64,000 nt of DNA from Schlegelella_A sp038241255. Its GTDB lineage: Bacteria; Pseudomonadota; Gammaproteobacteria; Burkholderiales; Burkholderiaceae_C. The position numbers were made by a program, and so were the translations under genes. Every line of letters starts with the position of its first letter. The first letter of the stretch is position 1. Shown one piece after another: positions 61,491 to 64,000 of the stretch. The stretch covers positions 1 to 64,000 of the forward strand of contig JBBRFW010000006.1 of assembly GCA_038241255.1 (NCBI GenBank), written 5' to 3'. Below the pieces are notes generated by a model, which did not search any database, was not told the origin of the DNA, and was given only the letters and a program-made list of their open reading frames with translations.

Positions 61491-62690
61491 ATGCTGAACC
61501 CCATCGCCCGCCTCGCGTTCATGGGCGCCCTCCTCGGCGCGGTCGCTTCGGCGCACGCGCAGGACACGATCAAGATCGGCGAGATCAACAGCTACAAGGC
61601 GCAGCCCGCTTTCCTCGACCCGTACAAGAAGGGCTGGGAGCTCGCCGTCGAGGAGGTCAACACCGCCGGCGGCGTGCTCGGCAAGAAGCTCCAGGTGATC
61701 TCGCGCGACGACAACGGCAGTCCCGGCGACGCGGTGCGCGTCGCCGAGGAACTGGTCTCGCGCGAAGGCGTGGCGCTCATCGCCGGCACGTTCCTGTCGA
61801 ACACGGGCCTCGCGGTCACCGACTTCGCCAAGCAGAAGAAGGTGTTCTTCCTCGCCGCCGAGCCGCTCACCGACAAGATCACGTGGCAGAACGGCAACCG
61901 CTACACCTTCCGCTTGCGCCCGAACACTTACATGCAGTCGGCGATGCTGGTGCCCGAGGCCGCCAAGCTGCAGAAGAAGCGCTGGGTCGTGGTCTACCCG
62001 AACTACGAGTACGGCCAGTCGGCCGCGGCCACGTTCAAGGCGATGCTGAAGAAGCTCCAGCCCGACGTCGAGTTCCTACCCGACCAGGCGACTCCCCTCG
62101 GCCGCATCGAGGCGGGCGCGGTCGTGCAGGCGCTCTCCGACGCCAAGCCCGACGCGATCTTCAACGTCCTGTTCGGTGCCGACCTGTCGAAGTTCGTGCG
62201 AGAGGGCAACACGCGCGGCCTGTTCAAGGACCGTCCGGTCGTGAGCCTCCTGACCGGCGAGCCGGAGTACATCGAGCCGCTGCGCGAGGAGGCGCCAGTC
62301 GGCTGGATCGTGACCGGCTACCCGTACTACGGTATCCAGACCGAAGAGCACAAGAAGTTCTTTCTCGCCTACTTCCGCAAATACAACGAGTACCCGAAGC
62401 TCGGCTCGGTGGTCGGCTACTCGACCATCATCTCGATCGCCGAAGGCATCAAGAAGGCGAAGTCGACCGAGACCGAGAAGCTCATCGCGGCGTTCTCGGG
62501 GCTCACGTTCATGTCGCCGATGGGCAAGGTTACCTACCGCGCGATCGACCACCAGTCGACCATGGGTGCTTACCTCGGCAAGACCAAGCTCGAAGGGCAG
62601 AAGGGCGTGATGACCGACTACGTCTACCTCGATGGCGCCAAGTACCTGCCGAGCGACGACGAGGTCCGGAAGCTGCGGGCGATCGACTGA
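61491..62690 (+). CDS. ABC transporter substrate-binding protein (LivK-like)
   Basis: 399 aa from the ATG at 61491, with AGGAG upstream. A signal peptide of about 23 residues ends AHA before QDTIKIG. The mature protein has the peripla-BP type 1 fold of branched-chain amino-acid/amide-type importers: KGWELAVEEVNTAGGVLGKKL and PNYEYGQSAAATFKAML. Ligands of this family include amides, urea and aromatic acids. Given the locus, nicotinate or a ring product is a reasonable guess. Confidence 0.93.
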   Translation: MLNPIARLAFMGALLGAVASAHAQDTIKIGEINSYKAQPAFLDPYKKGWELAVEEVNTAGGVLGKKLQVISRDDNGSPGDAVRVAEELVSREGVALIAGTFLSNTGLAVTDFAKQKKVFFLAAEPLTDKITWQNGNRYTFRLRPNTYMQSAMLVPEAAKLQKKRWVVVYPNYEYGQSAAATFKAMLKKLQPDVEFLPDQATPLGRIEAGAVVQALSDAKPDAIFNVLFGADLSKFVREGNTRGLFKDRPVVSLLTGEPEYIEPLREEAPVGWIVTGYPYYGIQTEEHKKFFLAYFRKYNEYPKLGSVVGYSTIISIAEGIKKAKSTETEKLIAAFSGLTFMSPMGKVTYRAIDHQSTMGAYLGKTKLEGQKGVMTDYVYLDGAKYLPSDDEVRKLRAID

Positions 62691-62710
62691 CGATCGAACC
62701 GCGCTGGCCA

Positions 62711-62732
62711 TTGTCCTGAGCGCAGCGAGGGT
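62711..62732. repeat. short dispersed repeat (TTGTCCTGAGCGCAGCGAGG type)
   Basis: The gap between the binding-protein and permease genes has TTGTCCTGAGCGCAGCGAGG, a short element that I know as frequent between genes in many high-GC bacteria. Only one copy is in the window. Confidence 0.4.
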
Positions 62733-62784
62733 CTCGTGCCCGCGCCGAGGCCATCCGGGTGACTGACGCTCGGCCCACGATTCC

Positions 62785-64000
62785 ATGAGCGCCCTCGTCC
62801 TCCAGGTCCTGACCGGCCTCGCCTCAGCCTCGGCGCTGTTCCTCGTCGCCAGCGGCCTCTCGCTCATCTTCGGCGTGACGCGGATCGTCAATTTCGCGCA
62901 CGGCTCGTTCTACATGCTCGGCCTGTATGGCGCCGTCGCGCTCACCGCGGCGTGGGGCGCCGGGCCGCTCGGTTTTTGGGGCGGCGTGATGCTCGCCGCA
63001 GCGTCGGTAGCTGCCCTCGGCGCGCTGCTCGAGGTGCTCGTCCTGCGCCGCCTTTACGGCGCGCCCGAGCTGTACCAGCTGCTCGCGACCTTCGCGCTGG
63101 TCCTCGTCATCCGCGATGCGGCGCTCTGGGCGTGGGGACCGGAGGACCTGCTCGGCCCGAAGGCGCCGGCGATGAAAGGCGCGATCGAGATTCTCGGCAA
63201 GCCGTTCCCGAGCTACGACGTGCTCTCGATCTTCATCGGCCCCCTCGTCCTCGGCGCCCTTTGGCTGCTGCTGACGAAGACGCGCTGGGGGCTGCTCGTT
63301 CGCGCCGCGACGCAGGACCGCGAGATGGTCGGCGCGCTCGGCGTCAACCAGCGCTGGCTGTTCACCTCGGTGTTCGCGCTAGGCACCTTCCTCGCCGCGC
63401 TCGGCGGCGCGCTGCAGATGCCGCACGAGCCCGCGAACCTGAACCTCGACCTGGCGCTGATCGGCGAGGTGTTCGTCGTCGTCGTCGTAGGCGGCATGGG
63501 CTCGATCGGCGGCGCTTTCGTGGCCGCGATCCTGATCGCGATGGTGAAGGCGTTTTGCATCGCGGCCGGCACCATCGACGTCTTCGGCGCGCCCTTTCCG
63601 CTAAGCAAGCTGACGCTCGTCGCCGAGTTCCTGGTGATGGCGATCGTCCTCGTCTGGCGGCCGTCGGGCCTGTTCGGCAAGCCTCAGGCGGCGGTGCGCG
63701 CGGCGGCCGAGATCGAGGCGCCGCTCCGACCGCTGCCGCGCCCTTGGCGCCTGGCCGGCCTCGCGGCGATCGTCGCCCTCTCCGCGGTGGCCTTGCTCGC
63801 CGGCCCGGCGCCCTACGCCGTCGTGCTGATGATCGACGTGCTTATCGCCGTGCTCTTCGCGGCCAGCCTGCACTTCCTGATGGGACCGTCGGGCATGCAC
63901 TCGTTCGGCCACGCCGCCTACTTTGGTCTCGGCGCCTACGGCGCGGCGCTCTGCTTCAAGGCGCTCGGTCTGCAGATGGAAGCCTCGCTGGCCCTCGCGC
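62785..64000 (+). CDS. ABC transporter permease, fused LivH-LivM type (3' end beyond the window)
   Basis: 405 codons seen; the gene runs off the window end. Residues 1-~295 are a LivH permease (RIVNFAHGSFYMLGLY, and VVVVVGGMGSIGGAFVAA, the loop that contacts the ATPase). From ~315 a LivM permease begins (LAGLAAIVALSAVALLAG, then MGPSGMHSFGHAAYFGLGAY). LivH and LivM fused in one chain is a known variant. With the binding protein 94 bases upstream this forms an importer; ATPase genes should follow outside. Confidence 0.92.
   Translation, partial: MSALVLQVLTGLASASALFLVASGLSLIFGVTRIVNFAHGSFYMLGLYGAVALTAAWGAGPLGFWGGVMLAAASVAALGALLEVLVLRRLYGAPELYQLLATFALVLVIRDAALWAWGPEDLLGPKAPAMKGAIEILGKPFPSYDVLSIFIGPLVLGALWLLLTKTRWGLLVRAATQDREMVGALGVNQRWLFTSVFALGTFLAALGGALQMPHEPANLNLDLALIGEVFVVVVVGGMGSIGGAFVAAILIAMVKAFCIAAGTIDVFGAPFPLSKLTLVAEFLVMAIVLVWRPSGLFGKPQAAVRAAAEIEAPLRPLPRPWRLAGLAAIVALSAVALLAGPAPYAVVLMIDVLIAVLFAASLHFLMGPSGMHSFGHAAYFGLGAYGAALCFKALGLQMEASLALA

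Overview
The window is about 64 kb of very GC-rich, densely packed chromosome. It fits a betaproteobacterium, most likely Burkholderiales. The 23S/5S rRNA sequence, the hslV-hslU/STAS/dksA/G3E-GTPase block and the corC-lnt-glyQ-glyS-gmhB-plsC block all have the gene order and sequence style of that group. No phage, IS element, CRISPR array or tRNA was found.

Layout. 1-436: the 3' end of an rRNA operon (23S end, 5S, strong terminator). 446-14 kb: mixed housekeeping and accessory genes (lipase-like hydrolase, HDOD protein, DUF2855, aldo/keto reductase, AMP nucleosidase, D-amino-acid dehydrogenase followed by a biotin-carrier/carboxyltransferase fusion, glycine-zipper lipoprotein, DUF72, DUF1328, Nudix/metallo-beta-lactamase fusion). 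13.9-19.3 kb: a leftward operon of polyphosphate kinase 2, fused isobutyryl-CoA mutase (IcmF) and an alpha-methylacyl-CoA racemase-type protein, with a perfect 20-bp palindrome just upstream. 19.4-35.3 kb: a conserved housekeeping core (coaX, hslVU, STAS protein, dksA, G3E GTPase, corC, lnt, glyQS, gmhB, plsC, a YgjP-like metallopeptidase). 35.9-51.8 kb: a LiuR-like MerR regulator with aceK, thiolase, two acyl-CoA dehydrogenases, MaoC hydratase, enoyl-CoA hydratase and HMG-CoA lyase. This looks like branched-chain amino-acid/acyl-CoA catabolism, with DinB proteins and a DUF2868/DUF3482 membrane-GTPase pair mixed in. 51.8-64 kb: ferredoxin-NADP reductase and a TetR regulator, then, divergently across a palindromic operator, a molybdenum hydroxylase (FAD subunit plus 2Fe-2S/MoCo fusion), 6-hydroxynicotinate reductase, a UPF0280 ApbE-like protein, an amino-acid-synthesis-family (PF06684) protein, a Tat-exported nicotinamidase, a cupin, and a LivK-LivHM type ABC importer running off the end.

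The most interesting locus is the last one. Nicotinamidase, molybdenum hydroxylase and 6-hydroxynicotinate reductase are the first three steps expected of a reductive nicotinamide/nicotinate catabolic route of the kind known from Eubacterium barkeri. Here they sit in a proteobacterial setting with a dedicated regulator, an importer and two uncharacterised partner families. The other notable signal is the shared TTGACGT-N2-ACGTCAA type motif before ppk2-icmF and before the LiuR-like gene, which suggests one regulon. Three small genes (4331, 19426 and 61131) each carry a single-base frameshift near the start; two of these sit at homopolymer runs, so indel errors in the sequence are possible.
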